64,000 bases of DNA from GCA-2794515 sp033763335 (GCA_033763335.1 JANRKU010000161.1:15279-79278); one strand, 5' to 3'. Counted from the first letter of the stretch, positions 50,990 to 59,421 are shown. The notes: a model not told the origin generated them from the letters alone. Numbers and translations are program-made.

Positions 50990-52594
50990 ATGGGCAATTC
51001 AAATTTATTCGGCTTAGATGTACTGTCCATTCTGGTGCTTGCGCCAGCTTTTGGTGCATTACTCGTGGTGGCACTCCCACGCAACCCATGGCTAGGGCGT
51101 ATTTTATCCCTAGCGATTGCGTTGTTGATTGGGGCGCTCGCCGTGATTGTCTTTTTTAGCTATGACCGCACCAACCCCGGGATGCAATTTACCTCACAAA
51201 CGCAATGGTTTGCGTTATTGGGGTCAGATTGGAGCGTCGGGATTGATGGTATCAGCGCGGCAATGGTCTTGCTCACGGGGATTCTTGTCCCACTGGCAAT
51301 TCTCATCAGTTGGGAAATTGAAGACCGTGTGAATGTACATTTGGCGCTCATCTTGTTTTTTGAAACAGGTTTGATGGGTGTGTTTGTGGCACAAGATTTG
51401 ATGATTTTCTTCTTGTTCTATGAATTAAGCCTCGTGCCAATTTACTTCCTCATTGACCAATGGGGCGGTAAAAATCGCAAGTATGCGGCGACCAAATTCA
51501 TGATTTATTCTATTGGTGGTACGTTGGGCATGTTGCTCGCCACTCAGCTTATCGGCTGGACGGCAGGCACATTCAATATCAAAGAATTGACGGTCTTTTG
51601 GCCCCAATTCGATGGTACAGGTGGCACACCCGGTATCTTTTTGGGCATAGATGTTCAGACGGTGAAAGCACTCGCATTTGTGGGCTTTTTCATCGCATTC
51701 TGCATCAAAGTGCCTGTGTTCCCCTTCCATACATGGTTGCCCGATGCCCACGGTGAAGCCCCAACAGCCGGTTCGATGTTGCTGGCGGGTGTCATGCTCA
51801 AATTGGGCGCATATGGGTTCATCCGTTTGGTTGTACCGCTTTTCCCCGATGTGTGGATTGCCGATATTGGCTTATTGGGGCTGAATATCACATGGGCGGG
51901 CTTATTTGCCTTCCTCGCCATGTTAGGCATTGTGCTTGGTGCATTTGCGGCTTTTGCCCAAACCGATATCAAGCGTCTTGTGGCATATAGCTCGGTCAAC
52001 CACATGGGTTTTGTGGCGTTGGGCATCGCAGTCATGGCGACTGTGTACGGTCAAGCCTATGCAACAGGCTCTAGCGAAATGATGAAGGACGGCATTATCG
52101 CCGCCAATGGCGCGGTCATGCAAATGTTCAATCATGGGTTAAGTTCTGCGGCGATGTTCTTGCTCGCAGGTGCAATTTATCATAAAACACATACCCGCGA
52201 TTTGCGTGAGTATGGCGGGTTATGGGTGAAAGCCCCCATTTATGGCGGGATTTTCATCTTTACCAGCATGGCGAGTTTGGGCTTGCCCGGACTCAATGGG
52301 TTTGTCAGTGAATTCTTGGTGGTACGCGGTGCGTTCCCCGTCTTTACATGGTTGACCATCTTCTCTATGGTGGGGTTGCTCTTTACAGGGGCATACATCC
52401 TCAAAGGGGTTCGGGCGGTATTACATGGACCATTCAACATGAAATGGCGTGATACCGATGTCGAAATCGAATTGCGCGAGTTTATCGCCATTGCGCCGTT
52501 GATGATACTCATCCTCATTACGGGTATTTTTCCAAATTGGATACTTTATGTAATTAACAACTCTGTAACGCTTATGATGCAGGGGCTGAGTTAG
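50990..52594 (+). CDS. nuoM: NADH-quinone oxidoreductase subunit M, copy 1
   Basis: 534 residues from ATG 50990 (GGAGGG upstream); an in-frame upstream ATG at 50921 is less likely. About fourteen helices. Pump residues intact: FFLFYELSLVPIYFLI (TM5 Glu), FCIKVPVFPFHTWLPDAHGEAPTAG (TM7 Lys), AGVMLKLGAYGFIR (TM8 Lys), and DIKRLVAYSSVNHMGFV. A normal NuoM. The second NuoM gene follows 9 bases later. Confidence 0.94.
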   Translation: MGNSNLFGLDVLSILVLAPAFGALLVVALPRNPWLGRILSLAIALLIGALAVIVFFSYDRTNPGMQFTSQTQWFALLGSDWSVGIDGISAAMVLLTGILVPLAILISWEIEDRVNVHLALILFFETGLMGVFVAQDLMIFFLFYELSLVPIYFLIDQWGGKNRKYAATKFMIYSIGGTLGMLLATQLIGWTAGTFNIKELTVFWPQFDGTGGTPGIFLGIDVQTVKALAFVGFFIAFCIKVPVFPFHTWLPDAHGEAPTAGSMLLAGVMLKLGAYGFIRLVVPLFPDVWIADIGLLGLNITWAGLFAFLAMLGIVLGAFAAFAQTDIKRLVAYSSVNHMGFVALGIAVMATVYGQAYATGSSEMMKDGIIAANGAVMQMFNHGLSSAAMFLLAGAIYHKTHTRDLREYGGLWVKAPIYGGIFIFTSMASLGLPGLNGFVSEFLVVRGAFPVFTWLTIFSMVGLLFTGAYILKGVRAVLHGPFNMKWRDTDVEIELREFIAIAPLMILILITGIFPNWILYVINNSVTLMMQGLS

Positions 52595-52603
52595 GGTAGG
52601 GAT

Positions 52604-54328
52604 ATGTCGTTTACGTTTCCAGTGCTTACAGCCATAATTTTTATCCCGATTGTCGCGGCGGTCATCATTTTGTTTATGAACCCCAAGCAACGCGACCTCA
52701 TTCGGGGGACTGCGCTCTCAACAGCGACGGTCTTATTGGGACTTTCGGCGTTTGTCTATTTTAGTTATAACGGCGAAGTTAATCGTGCGGGCGGATTGCT
52801 CGAATCACAAGCCCAATTGGTTGAAGATGGCGGTGATTTAATCGCCAGCCAGATGTTCAAAGATGGGTTACGTTTTGAAGAAAAATATACATGGGTAGAT
52901 AGTGTTGGCATTAGCTACCATGTGGCAGTGGACGGCTTAAATGCCCCCATGATTTTGCTCACGGGTATGGTCGCGGTGGCAGGTGTGCTGATTAGCTGGC
53001 GTATTGAAGATAGAATCCGCGAATTTATGGCATTTTTCCTCCTGCTAGTAGCGGGGGTGTATGGTGTATTTGTGGCGGTGGATTTATTCCTCTTGTTCTT
53101 CTTCTATGAACTCGCCATCTTCCCCATGTACTTGCTGATTGCAGGATGGGGGTGGGTCAAGCTACGCGAATATGCGGCGATGAAGCTCACACTCTACATC
53201 CTCATTGGCTCGGTGGTGGCATTCGTTGGCACGATTGCGATGGTACTCACTGCCAGTAACTTCTTTAGCAGTGAGGCAGGGGCGGCAGTATTTGCCCAAG
53301 CGCAACAATCGGGGTTGCTCTCGACCACAGCGACCACCTTCAGCTTTGATATTGTGCAATTAACCGTTGCGGCAGAAGCAGGTGCATTTAACGCACTCGG
53401 TTATTTCGGTGTGGAAACACTGACCTTCGCCACATTCTGGTTCCCCTTCATCTTCATCGGCTTCGCAGTGTTGGCGGGTGTGTTCCCCTTCCACAACTGG
53501 TCGCCAGATGGTCACGTTGCCGCACCAACCGCCGTTTCGATGATTCACGCGGGTGTTTTGATGAAATTAGGCGCGTATGCCGCCTTGCGCTGTGGCGTTC
53601 AATTAATGCCAGAGGGCGCACAAGCACATTTGCCATGGATTGTATTTTTGACGCTTGTCAATGTGGTCTATGGAGCGTTTATCGCCTTTCGCCAACGCGA
53701 CTTTAAGTATGTTATCGGCTTCTCATCGGTCAGCCATATGGGTCTGGTGAGCATGGGTTGGGCTTCGATGAACATCATCGGCATGACAGGCGCAGGTTTG
53801 CAAATGTTTAGTCATGGTGCGATGACGGCACTCTTCTTCGGTTGTGTGGGGATGGTTTATGACCGCGCTCACACCCGTGATATTCCCAGTTTGGGCGGGT
53901 TCATCAAGAAAATGCCGTGGGTGGGATTTGCCTTTATCGTCGGTGGTCTTGCGAGTATGGGTATGCCCGGACTTAGTGGGTTCATCGCAGAATTCCCCAT
54001 CTTTCAGGGGATGTGGGCGGCATCAAACGACATCACCCTGCAAATTGGCGGGTTCACCCTATCGAATTATTACTCGATTATGGTCATTTTGGCGGCGCTC
54101 GCCATCGTCATCACGGCGGCGTATGTGTTACGTGTGACCAGTCAAGTATTCTTTGGCGAATTTGATGCAGAAAAATACCCTGATGTCGGTGATATTGCCA
54201 TTACTGACCGTGTGATTTTGTTGTTACTGGGTGTACCCCTCATTCTAGTCGGGATGATGCCTTTCTTGATGGCTCCAATGGTACAAGCGGGTGTTAGCCC
54301 GGTTGTGGCAATATTGGGAGGAATGTAA
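52604..54328 (+). CDS. NADH-quinone oxidoreductase subunit M, copy 2 (TM7 Lys lost)
   Basis: 574 residues, clearly NuoM-like: LFFFYELAIFPMYLLIAGWG, VFPFHNWSPDGHVAAPTAVSMIHAGVLMKLGAYAALR, DFKYVIGFSSVSHMGLVSMG. It differs from copy 1 by a ~35-residue hydrophilic stretch near the N-terminus (about 55-90), an Ala-rich loop at about 220-245, and Leu290 where copy 1 has the TM7 lysine (FAVLAGV versus FCIKVPV). TM5 Glu and the next Lys are kept. In complexes with two NuoM subunits the extra one sits between NuoM and NuoL or NuoN; the placing here is inferred. Confidence 0.9.
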   Translation: MSFTFPVLTAIIFIPIVAAVIILFMNPKQRDLIRGTALSTATVLLGLSAFVYFSYNGEVNRAGGLLESQAQLVEDGGDLIASQMFKDGLRFEEKYTWVDSVGISYHVAVDGLNAPMILLTGMVAVAGVLISWRIEDRIREFMAFFLLLVAGVYGVFVAVDLFLLFFFYELAIFPMYLLIAGWGWVKLREYAAMKLTLYILIGSVVAFVGTIAMVLTASNFFSSEAGAAVFAQAQQSGLLSTTATTFSFDIVQLTVAAEAGAFNALGYFGVETLTFATFWFPFIFIGFAVLAGVFPFHNWSPDGHVAAPTAVSMIHAGVLMKLGAYAALRCGVQLMPEGAQAHLPWIVFLTLVNVVYGAFIAFRQRDFKYVIGFSSVSHMGLVSMGWASMNIIGMTGAGLQMFSHGAMTALFFGCVGMVYDRAHTRDIPSLGGFIKKMPWVGFAFIVGGLASMGMPGLSGFIAEFPIFQGMWAASNDITLQIGGFTLSNYYSIMVILAALAIVITAAYVLRVTSQVFFGEFDAEKYPDVGDIAITDRVILLLLGVPLILVGMMPFLMAPMVQAGVSPVVAILGGM

Positions 54329-54330
54329 AC

Positions 54331-55860
54331 GTGGGCGAATTTAATTATTTACAACAATTGCCCGCCATTGCGCCAGAAATCGGATTGACGATTTTGGCAA
54401 TCGTGGTGTTGGCGCTGGATTTATATCTGCCAGAGAGTCGGCGTAAAGGGACGGCGTATGTCGCCGCCTTTGGCTTGCTCGGATTAGCGGTTGTGCCATT
54501 CATCTGGTCGCCAGATTCTAGCATCGAAGTCCTATGGGGCGGTATGGTGCGCTATGATGTGTTGGCGCAGGTGTTTAAGGTGATGGTGCTGATTGCGGCA
54601 GGGATAACCTGCCTTATTGCCTCTGGTACGAGCGATTTGGCGCGGAAAGGTGAGTTTTATCTCATCATCATCGTCTCTACATTAGGGGCATCGCTCCTTA
54701 GCTCATCTAGCGACATCATCATGATTTTTGTCGCACTCGAAACATTGTCTATCCCCCTGTATATTTTGGCGGCGTTCCGTAAAAGTGACACCCGTTCTAT
54801 CGAAAGTGGGATGAAATATTTCCTCTTTGGGTCTTTTGCCTCTGCCATTATGCTCTATGGGTTTAGCTTGCTCTATGGCTTTACAGGGCAGACCAATCTT
54901 CAGGCTATTGCAGATTACATGACCGATCCTGAATTTGGTCTCAATGCTGTGCCGATTGTGGTGTCGTTGATACTCATTTTTGTGGGATTCGGCTTCAAAA
55001 TTAGTGCTGTGCCATTCCACTTTTGGACACCCGATGTCTACGAAGGTGCGCCAACCCCTGTGACCGCATTTGTGAGTGTTGCCAGCAAAGCCGCAAGCAT
55101 GGCTGTGTTGATGCGCTTCCTTATTGCGATATTCCCTGCGGAATTTGTCATCAATGGACAAGTGATGCAAGAATTTTGGATTCAATTGGTCATCGTCCTC
55201 GCAGTCATTAGCATGACCGTTGGCAACGTTTTGGCGCTGGTACAAAAGAATATCAAGCGTATGTTGGCATATTCATCCATCGCGCAAGCGGGATATGTCC
55301 TCATCGGTATCGCGGCGATTCAATCCATTAATCTCACCGATGGGGTAGCTGATATTAGCCAAAGCTCGGCGGCGCAAGGGGTGGCGGCAGTCGCCTTCTA
55401 TATGTTTATGTATACCTTCACCAATCTTCTCGCCTTCGCTGTGATTGTTATCTTCACCGAAGCGACAGGTAGTGAAAGCATTAGCGACCTCGCTGGATTG
55501 AGTCGCCGTAACCCATGGCTGGCGTTGGCGATGACCGTTGGCTTGTTGTCGCTGGCGGGGATTCCACCTGCGGCGGGCTTCTTTGGCAAGTTCTTCTTGT
55601 TTAATGCGGCTGTGACGGCAGGCTTGGAATGGTTGGCGATTGTGGGCGTTTTGAACGCAATTATCGCCCTCTACTACTATCTGGTGGTCATCAAAGTGAT
55701 TTACGTTGACCGTCACGAAGATGATGAAGTGCCGATTGCCTTGAATATGACCACTGCGTGGGTTCTTGGTGCGACAACGATTATTGTGATTGTGTTGGGT
55801 GTTTTGCCACAAGCCATTTTCAATTGGGCTTTGAGTAGTGCTAGCACCTTGTTTGCATAA
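54331..55860 (+). CDS. nuoN: NADH-quinone oxidoreductase subunit N
   Basis: 509 residues, GTG start with GGGAGGA upstream overlapping the previous gene end. Fourteen helices. FVALETLSIPLYILAAF (TM5 Glu), GFGFKISAVPFHFWTPDVYEGAPTPVTAFVSVASKAASM (TM7 and TM8 Lys), and KNIKRMLAYSSIAQAGYVLIG are intact. Innermost of the antiporter-like pumps. Last gene of the nuo run. Confidence 0.95.
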   Translation: MGEFNYLQQLPAIAPEIGLTILAIVVLALDLYLPESRRKGTAYVAAFGLLGLAVVPFIWSPDSSIEVLWGGMVRYDVLAQVFKVMVLIAAGITCLIASGTSDLARKGEFYLIIIVSTLGASLLSSSSDIIMIFVALETLSIPLYILAAFRKSDTRSIESGMKYFLFGSFASAIMLYGFSLLYGFTGQTNLQAIADYMTDPEFGLNAVPIVVSLILIFVGFGFKISAVPFHFWTPDVYEGAPTPVTAFVSVASKAASMAVLMRFLIAIFPAEFVINGQVMQEFWIQLVIVLAVISMTVGNVLALVQKNIKRMLAYSSIAQAGYVLIGIAAIQSINLTDGVADISQSSAAQGVAAVAFYMFMYTFTNLLAFAVIVIFTEATGSESISDLAGLSRRNPWLALAMTVGLLSLAGIPPAAGFFGKFFLFNAAVTAGLEWLAIVGVLNAIIALYYYLVVIKVIYVDRHEDDEVPIALNMTTAWVLGATTIIVIVLGVLPQAIFNWALSSASTLFA

Positions 55861-55866
55861 AAATTA

Positions 55867-55943
55867 GACACGAACTATCGTGTCCCTACATAATGGGGCG
55901 AAAGCCCGCTTTGAAGGGTACAAGGGCGCAACATATTGCGCCC
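55867..55943. repeat. Two palindromic repeats between nuoN and the atp genes
   Basis: GACACGA-ACTA-TCGTGTC (55867-55884) and GGGCGCAACATATTGCGCCC (55924-55943), flanked by AAGGG/CCCTTACC. They lie just after the nuoN stop. The gap from 55944 to 56098 is AT-rich with no gene that I can support. Confidence 0.7.
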
Positions 55944-56122
55944 TTACCTGTCTATACTGCCCTTAAAGTGGGTTTATGTCCCTCTTTTGCAAATTACCTA
56001 AATGGGGTGGTGAAATTGCATAATAAATTGCTAAAAAAATCGTTATTTTATGGTATTTTTTTACTCTTTGTGATAAAATGCGCGATTGTTAGCGTAAGGT
56101 GGCGCACTATGCCAAGCGACTC

Positions 56123-56398
56123 ATGAAAACCAAACCAACACGGATGACCAACCGTATTCATAACCTGACCATCGCATTTATTTCGATACAAGCGGGTTGT
56201 GCCTCAATTGTCATCATCATTATTGCCCTTGTATTGGGGGCATGGTTGGGGAGCTTGCTCGGACAGCGCGGGCTGTGTATTTTTGGCATGGTCATTCTGA
56301 GTGTGCCAGTAAGTTTGTATGTCATGCTATGGATTGCGATGCGGGCGGTTAATTTTCATCTGCGTGCAAAACCTATAGACGATGAAACGACAAACTAA
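56123..56398 (+). CDS. atpI: AtpI/AtpZ-like ATP synthase accessory membrane protein
   Basis: About 91 residues from ATG 56123; GTG 56099 is an alternative and no start has a good ribosome site. Two membrane helices (about 18-45 and 55-80) joined by GSLLGQRGL, the small two-helix pattern of AtpZ/AtpI, which aids c-ring assembly or Mg uptake. Located immediately before atpB, as expected. Sequence similarity is weak and the call leans on context. Confidence 0.6.
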   Translation: MKTKPTRMTNRIHNLTIAFISIQAGCASIVIIIIALVLGAWLGSLLGQRGLCIFGMVILSVPVSLYVMLWIAMRAVNFHLRAKPIDDETTN

Positions 56399-56425
56399 TT
56401 TATAAGATTTAAGGAGGTTTTATCT

Positions 56426-56476
56426 TTGAGAACAACAGTTTATTTACTTACCGCAGAAAGGAGAAGTAGTCCATGA
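56426..56476 (+). CDS. Candidate 16-residue leader peptide before atpB
   Basis: A perfect Shine-Dalgarno AAGGAGG (56411-56417) is followed eight bases later by TTG, then fifteen codons and TGA. The peptide would read MRTTVYLLTAERRSSP. Its TGA overlaps the atpB ATG (ATGA), which would couple the two, while atpB also has its own AAAGGAG (56457-56463). Expression is not proven; a chance strong site is possible. Confidence 0.4.
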   Translation: MRTTVYLLTAERRSSP

Positions 56477-58194
56477 GTACAAGACAACGCGGCTTTATCG
56501 CTTTAGGAATTATCCTATTCGTCGCTATCGTCTTTTGTGGTCTGACCCCCTTCTTTTGGATGCCGGGTGCTGGGATTGGCGTGGCACTCCCTGTCATCAC
56601 CGTCCCGGGTGAAGTCGTACAAGCCGACTTTTTGCCCGGATGGGATTTGACGAATTCGTTCATTGGAACGGTTCTAACAGGGTTGTTGATGTTGCTCATC
56701 ACCGCTATCCTCTGGCGTATGACGAAGGGTTGGACACGCGAAGTTCCTAGCCGTTTGCAACAAATTTTTGAGTTGTTCATCGGCACATTCCGCAATTTCT
56801 TGAAAGGGATTGCTGGCGATAAACTCAGTACAACACCCTTGCTTTGGCCCCTGGTGGCGACCATCTTCTTCTTTTTGCTCACCGCAAATTATATGAAGTT
56901 GTTCCCTGGTGTAGAAACAGTGGGTAAAATGCACTGCACTTATGCCACATTCAAGGGTTATCCCATGATTCAAGTGAATGCCAATGGCTATCAATTATGG
57001 GTAGACAGCCCCCTCAATGCGGGTAAAACACAAACCGCAGAGACATACGAAGCGTGTAAACATTATTTTAGCAAAGAATGGTCACGCTATAATTTCGATA
57101 GCTCAGAGACCATTGAAGCGGCAATTACGACTGCTCAATTGGCAGTGGCAGAAGCCGAAGGTGTTGTGGCATCGGCAGAAACAGAATTGGCATCATTTGT
57201 TGCTACGTTGCCCGCCGAAGGCGAAGTGAACGAAGCCGATGAAGAAAAACTGCACGAACTCGAAGAAAAAGTCGCTAAAGCTGTTGAAGAACATCGTAAA
57301 GCCGAGCGCGAAGTGGAACGTCAAGAAATTCGTTTAGCCGCTTCAAATGCCATTTTCACCATTGATGCTCAATTGAAATCTGTGGAAGAAGAATTGGCAA
57401 AATTGGAAGGTGTTTCTGAAGAAGAAGCCCATAGCGAAGGCGAAGCAAGCGCAACTGGTTTAGCCGAGCTTGTGCTTGAAGTCCGCGCCGCCGCCAATGA
57501 ATCTCCATACGAAGTGTCGCGTGCCGAACTCGAAGCCAATGTTGCCTCTGCCTTTGCAGATGTGCAAGCGGTTTCTGGTAATAAAGAAGAAAGCATCACC
57601 GCACTCAAGGCGCTCCAAAGCGAATTGAAAAAATTGCGCGATTTCCATAACACCCAAATGTATTATCCCACCGCGACAGAAGTATTTACCCAATCGCAAT
57701 TGGATAATCCTGCAAAACCCGTGCCATTCTTGTTCCATATCACCCCATTTGTGCGCGGTCCTGCAACCGACCTAAGCCTGACCTTCATGTTCGCCATCAT
57801 GTCTATGGTGTTGGTGCAAGTGTATGGTGTTTGGGCATTGGGTCCTGCTTACTTTGAGAAATTCATCAACATCACTGCGCTCGGTAATTTGGGCAAACGT
57901 CCATTGGGTGCGATTGATTTTGTGGTCGGGTTGATTGAAATCATCTCAGAAATTGGTAAAATCGTCTCGCTGTCCTTCCGGTTGTTTGGTAACTTGTTTG
58001 CGGGCGGTGTGGCGTTGATGGCGGTGACATTCTTGGTCGCCTTGCTCATTCCCGGTGTCATTTATGGCTTGGAACTCATCATTGGTGGGGTGCAAGCATT
58101 GGTGTTCGCCGTATTGACCGTTGTATTCTCTGTACAAGCGCAAGAGTCGCATCATCATGATGATGAACACGACCATGCCGAAGAACACGCTTAA
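56473..58194 (+). CDS. atpB: ATP synthase subunit a with a giant external coiled-coil insertion
   Basis: 573 residues against the usual 230-300. Subunit a forms the proton half-channels of FO. Normal parts: TM1 (62-82), GTFRNFLKGIAGDK and TM2 ending TANYMKLFPG (about 122-146), then after the insert PFVRGPATDLSLTFMFAI (425-442), and LSFRLFGNLFAGG with the essential Arg503. Residues about 147-424 are extra: a Cys-containing lead (GKMHCTYATF), a long Ala/Glu-rich coiled coil (about 211-392) and a Pro-rich exit. The loop lies between TM2 and TM3, outside by standard topology. A His/Asp/Glu tail (SHHHDDEHDHAEEHA) ends the protein. No frame break or repeat suggests misassembly. Confidence 0.9.
   Translation: MSTRQRGFIALGIILFVAIVFCGLTPFFWMPGAGIGVALPVITVPGEVVQADFLPGWDLTNSFIGTVLTGLLMLLITAILWRMTKGWTREVPSRLQQIFELFIGTFRNFLKGIAGDKLSTTPLLWPLVATIFFFLLTANYMKLFPGVETVGKMHCTYATFKGYPMIQVNANGYQLWVDSPLNAGKTQTAETYEACKHYFSKEWSRYNFDSSETIEAAITTAQLAVAEAEGVVASAETELASFVATLPAEGEVNEADEEKLHELEEKVAKAVEEHRKAEREVERQEIRLAASNAIFTIDAQLKSVEEELAKLEGVSEEEAHSEGEASATGLAELVLEVRAAANESPYEVSRAELEANVASAFADVQAVSGNKEESITALKALQSELKKLRDFHNTQMYYPTATEVFTQSQLDNPAKPVPFLFHITPFVRGPATDLSLTFMFAIMSMVLVQVYGVWALGPAYFEKFINITALGNLGKRPLGAIDFVVGLIEIISEIGKIVSLSFRLFGNLFAGGVALMAVTFLVALLIPGVIYGLELIIGGVQALVFAVLTVVFSVQAQESHHHDDEHDHAEEHA
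56911..57744 (+). other. Coiled-coil insertion domain in subunit a
   Basis: Codons 147-424 of atpB. The central stretch has continuous heptads with Glu, Ala and Lys (EEKLHELEEKVAKAVEEHRK), two breaks near 312-330 and 343-352, suggesting two or three helices folding into a hairpin. Two cysteines (155, 195) flank the start. I know no family with this domain in subunit a. Confidence 0.8.
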
Positions 58195-58236
58195 TTTATT
58201 TGATAAAGTGACTATACACACAGGAGTGAATGAACA

Positions 58237-58482
58237 ATGATTGAAGCAGATTCCCTTTCAGTAGGTTTGAAAGCTATTGGCGCTGGTTTGGCAATGGTCG
58301 GCGCTTTAGGACCGGGTATTGGTATCGGTTTGTTGGCGCAAGGTGCCATGCAAGCCATCGGTCGCAATCCAGATGCGGCTGGTACAATCCAAACCAACAT
58401 GATTTTGGCGATTGTGTTCACCGAAGCTATCGCCATTTATGCGCTCGTGGTTGCCTTGCTCATCGTCTTCGTTCTTAGCTAA
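58237..58482 (+). CDS. atpE: ATP synthase subunit c
   Basis: 81 residues, two-helix hairpin. Glycine motif GALGPGIGIG in helix 1, the RNP loop (43-45) and ion-binding Glu63 in FTEAIAIYALV. The Gln/Ser/Thr set of Na+-binding c subunits is absent (residue after Glu63 is Ala), so proton coupling is expected. GGAG upstream of ATG. Confidence 0.95.
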   Translation: MIEADSLSVGLKAIGAGLAMVGALGPGIGIGLLAQGAMQAIGRNPDAAGTIQTNMILAIVFTEAIAIYALVVALLIVFVLS

Positions 58483-58512
58483 TCCATCATATCTAAGAGA
58501 GGATTAAGAACA

Positions 58513-59313
58513 ATGCGAGGAATGAGAAAATACATGATTGCGGTAGCCGTGTTGGGGATGCTTTTTATGGTTTCCCCCGCGTTTGCCGCAGAAGAAGCCG
58601 CCGCAGGTCCTTTGGACAAATTGGGTATTAACTTTGGCTTTATGCTCTCCCAATTCATCCATTTTGCCATACTTTTTACGCTCTTGACCATCTTCTTGTG
58701 GAGACCGATGACCAACCGTCTCGATATCCGCGCCGCCAAAATTGAAAAAGGCTTAGAAGATGCTGCCAAAGCCGCTAATGCGTTGAAAAATGCCGAAGCC
58801 GAAGCCGAAAAAGTGTTGGCAAATGCCCGCTTAGAAGCCAATAAGCTCATCGAAGAAGCGCGTGGTCGTGGTGATGAAGTGGCAAAAGCCATCGAAGTCG
58901 AAGCTCGTGCCGCCGCCGAAAAGATTAAGGCAGAAGGTCGCGCTCAAATTGATGTTGAACGCGCCCAACAATTGGGTGCATTGCGCGGAGAAGTCTCGAA
59001 CATCTCCATCGCAGTTGCTCAACGCTTGATTGGCGAAGCCTTAGACAAGAAACGTCAAGAAACACTTGTCAACGATTTCTTCTCCAAAGTGCCTGCTGAT
59101 GCCAAAAACATCACTGGCAAGGTCGAAGTGATTTCTGCCATGCCATTAGATGGTGCAGAACAAGACCGCGTGAAGAAAGAAATTGGCAATAGCGATGCGA
59201 CCTTCACCGTAGACCCCAGTATTTTGGGGGGTCTCATCATCCGTTCTGGTGAACGTGTGATTGATGGTAGCGTGCGCCGTGATTTGAACACCTTGGCGAC
59301 CCGCTTAAACTAA
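58513..59313 (+). CDS. atpF: ATP synthase subunit b fused to the C-terminal part of delta
   Basis: 266 residues. Residues 1-25 look like a cleavable signal (VLGMLFMVSPAFA), then a membrane helix (about 42-63, QFIHFAILFTLLTIFLWRPM) and a long charged helix (about 65-190) as in subunit b. From 203 the sequence is delta-like: VEVISAMPLDGAEQDRV, then VDPSILGGLIIRSGERVIDGS, the end of OSCP/delta. The N-terminal helical bundle of delta is absent. A separate delta gene is not in the window. The stator stalk would thus be partly built in one chain. No atpA follows. Confidence 0.88.
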   Translation: MRGMRKYMIAVAVLGMLFMVSPAFAAEEAAAGPLDKLGINFGFMLSQFIHFAILFTLLTIFLWRPMTNRLDIRAAKIEKGLEDAAKAANALKNAEAEAEKVLANARLEANKLIEEARGRGDEVAKAIEVEARAAAEKIKAEGRAQIDVERAQQLGALRGEVSNISIAVAQRLIGEALDKKRQETLVNDFFSKVPADAKNITGKVEVISAMPLDGAEQDRVKKEIGNSDATFTVDPSILGGLIIRSGERVIDGSVRRDLNTLATRLN

Positions 59314-59320
59314 TTTTTAT

Positions 59321-59346
59321 GAGGGCATAATCAATTTTATGCCCTC
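59321..59346. terminator. Hairpin after the atp genes
   Basis: GAGGGCATAA (59321-59330) pairs with TTATGCCCTC (59337-59346) over a 6-base loop, eight bases past the stop. The T-tract is weak. It suggests that the atp transcript ends here rather than continuing into F1 genes. Confidence 0.6.
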
Positions 59347-59368
59347 TGAATTGAATATTGTTTTGATG

Positions 59369-59396
59369 TAGGGGCGCACTCGTTTGCGCCTTTACG
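59369..59396. repeat. Degenerate palindromic repeat before murE
   Basis: GTAGGGGCGCACTCGTTTGCGCCTTTAC: same edges and core GGCGCA/TTGCGCC as the other elements, with a mismatched centre. About 25 bases before the murE ATG. Confidence 0.6.
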
Positions 59397-59421
59397 TTTT
59401 ATTACACATGGAGCATGGCTT

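Noticed and set aside
56473..58194. AtpB as a frameshift or assembly chimera
   Set aside because: The frame is continuous, codon use matches, and conserved subunit a motifs lie in order on both sides of the insert; read coverage would still be needed to be certain.
58237..58482. Na+-specific c subunit
   Set aside because: Residue after Glu63 is Ala and the Gln/Ser/Thr ligand set is missing.
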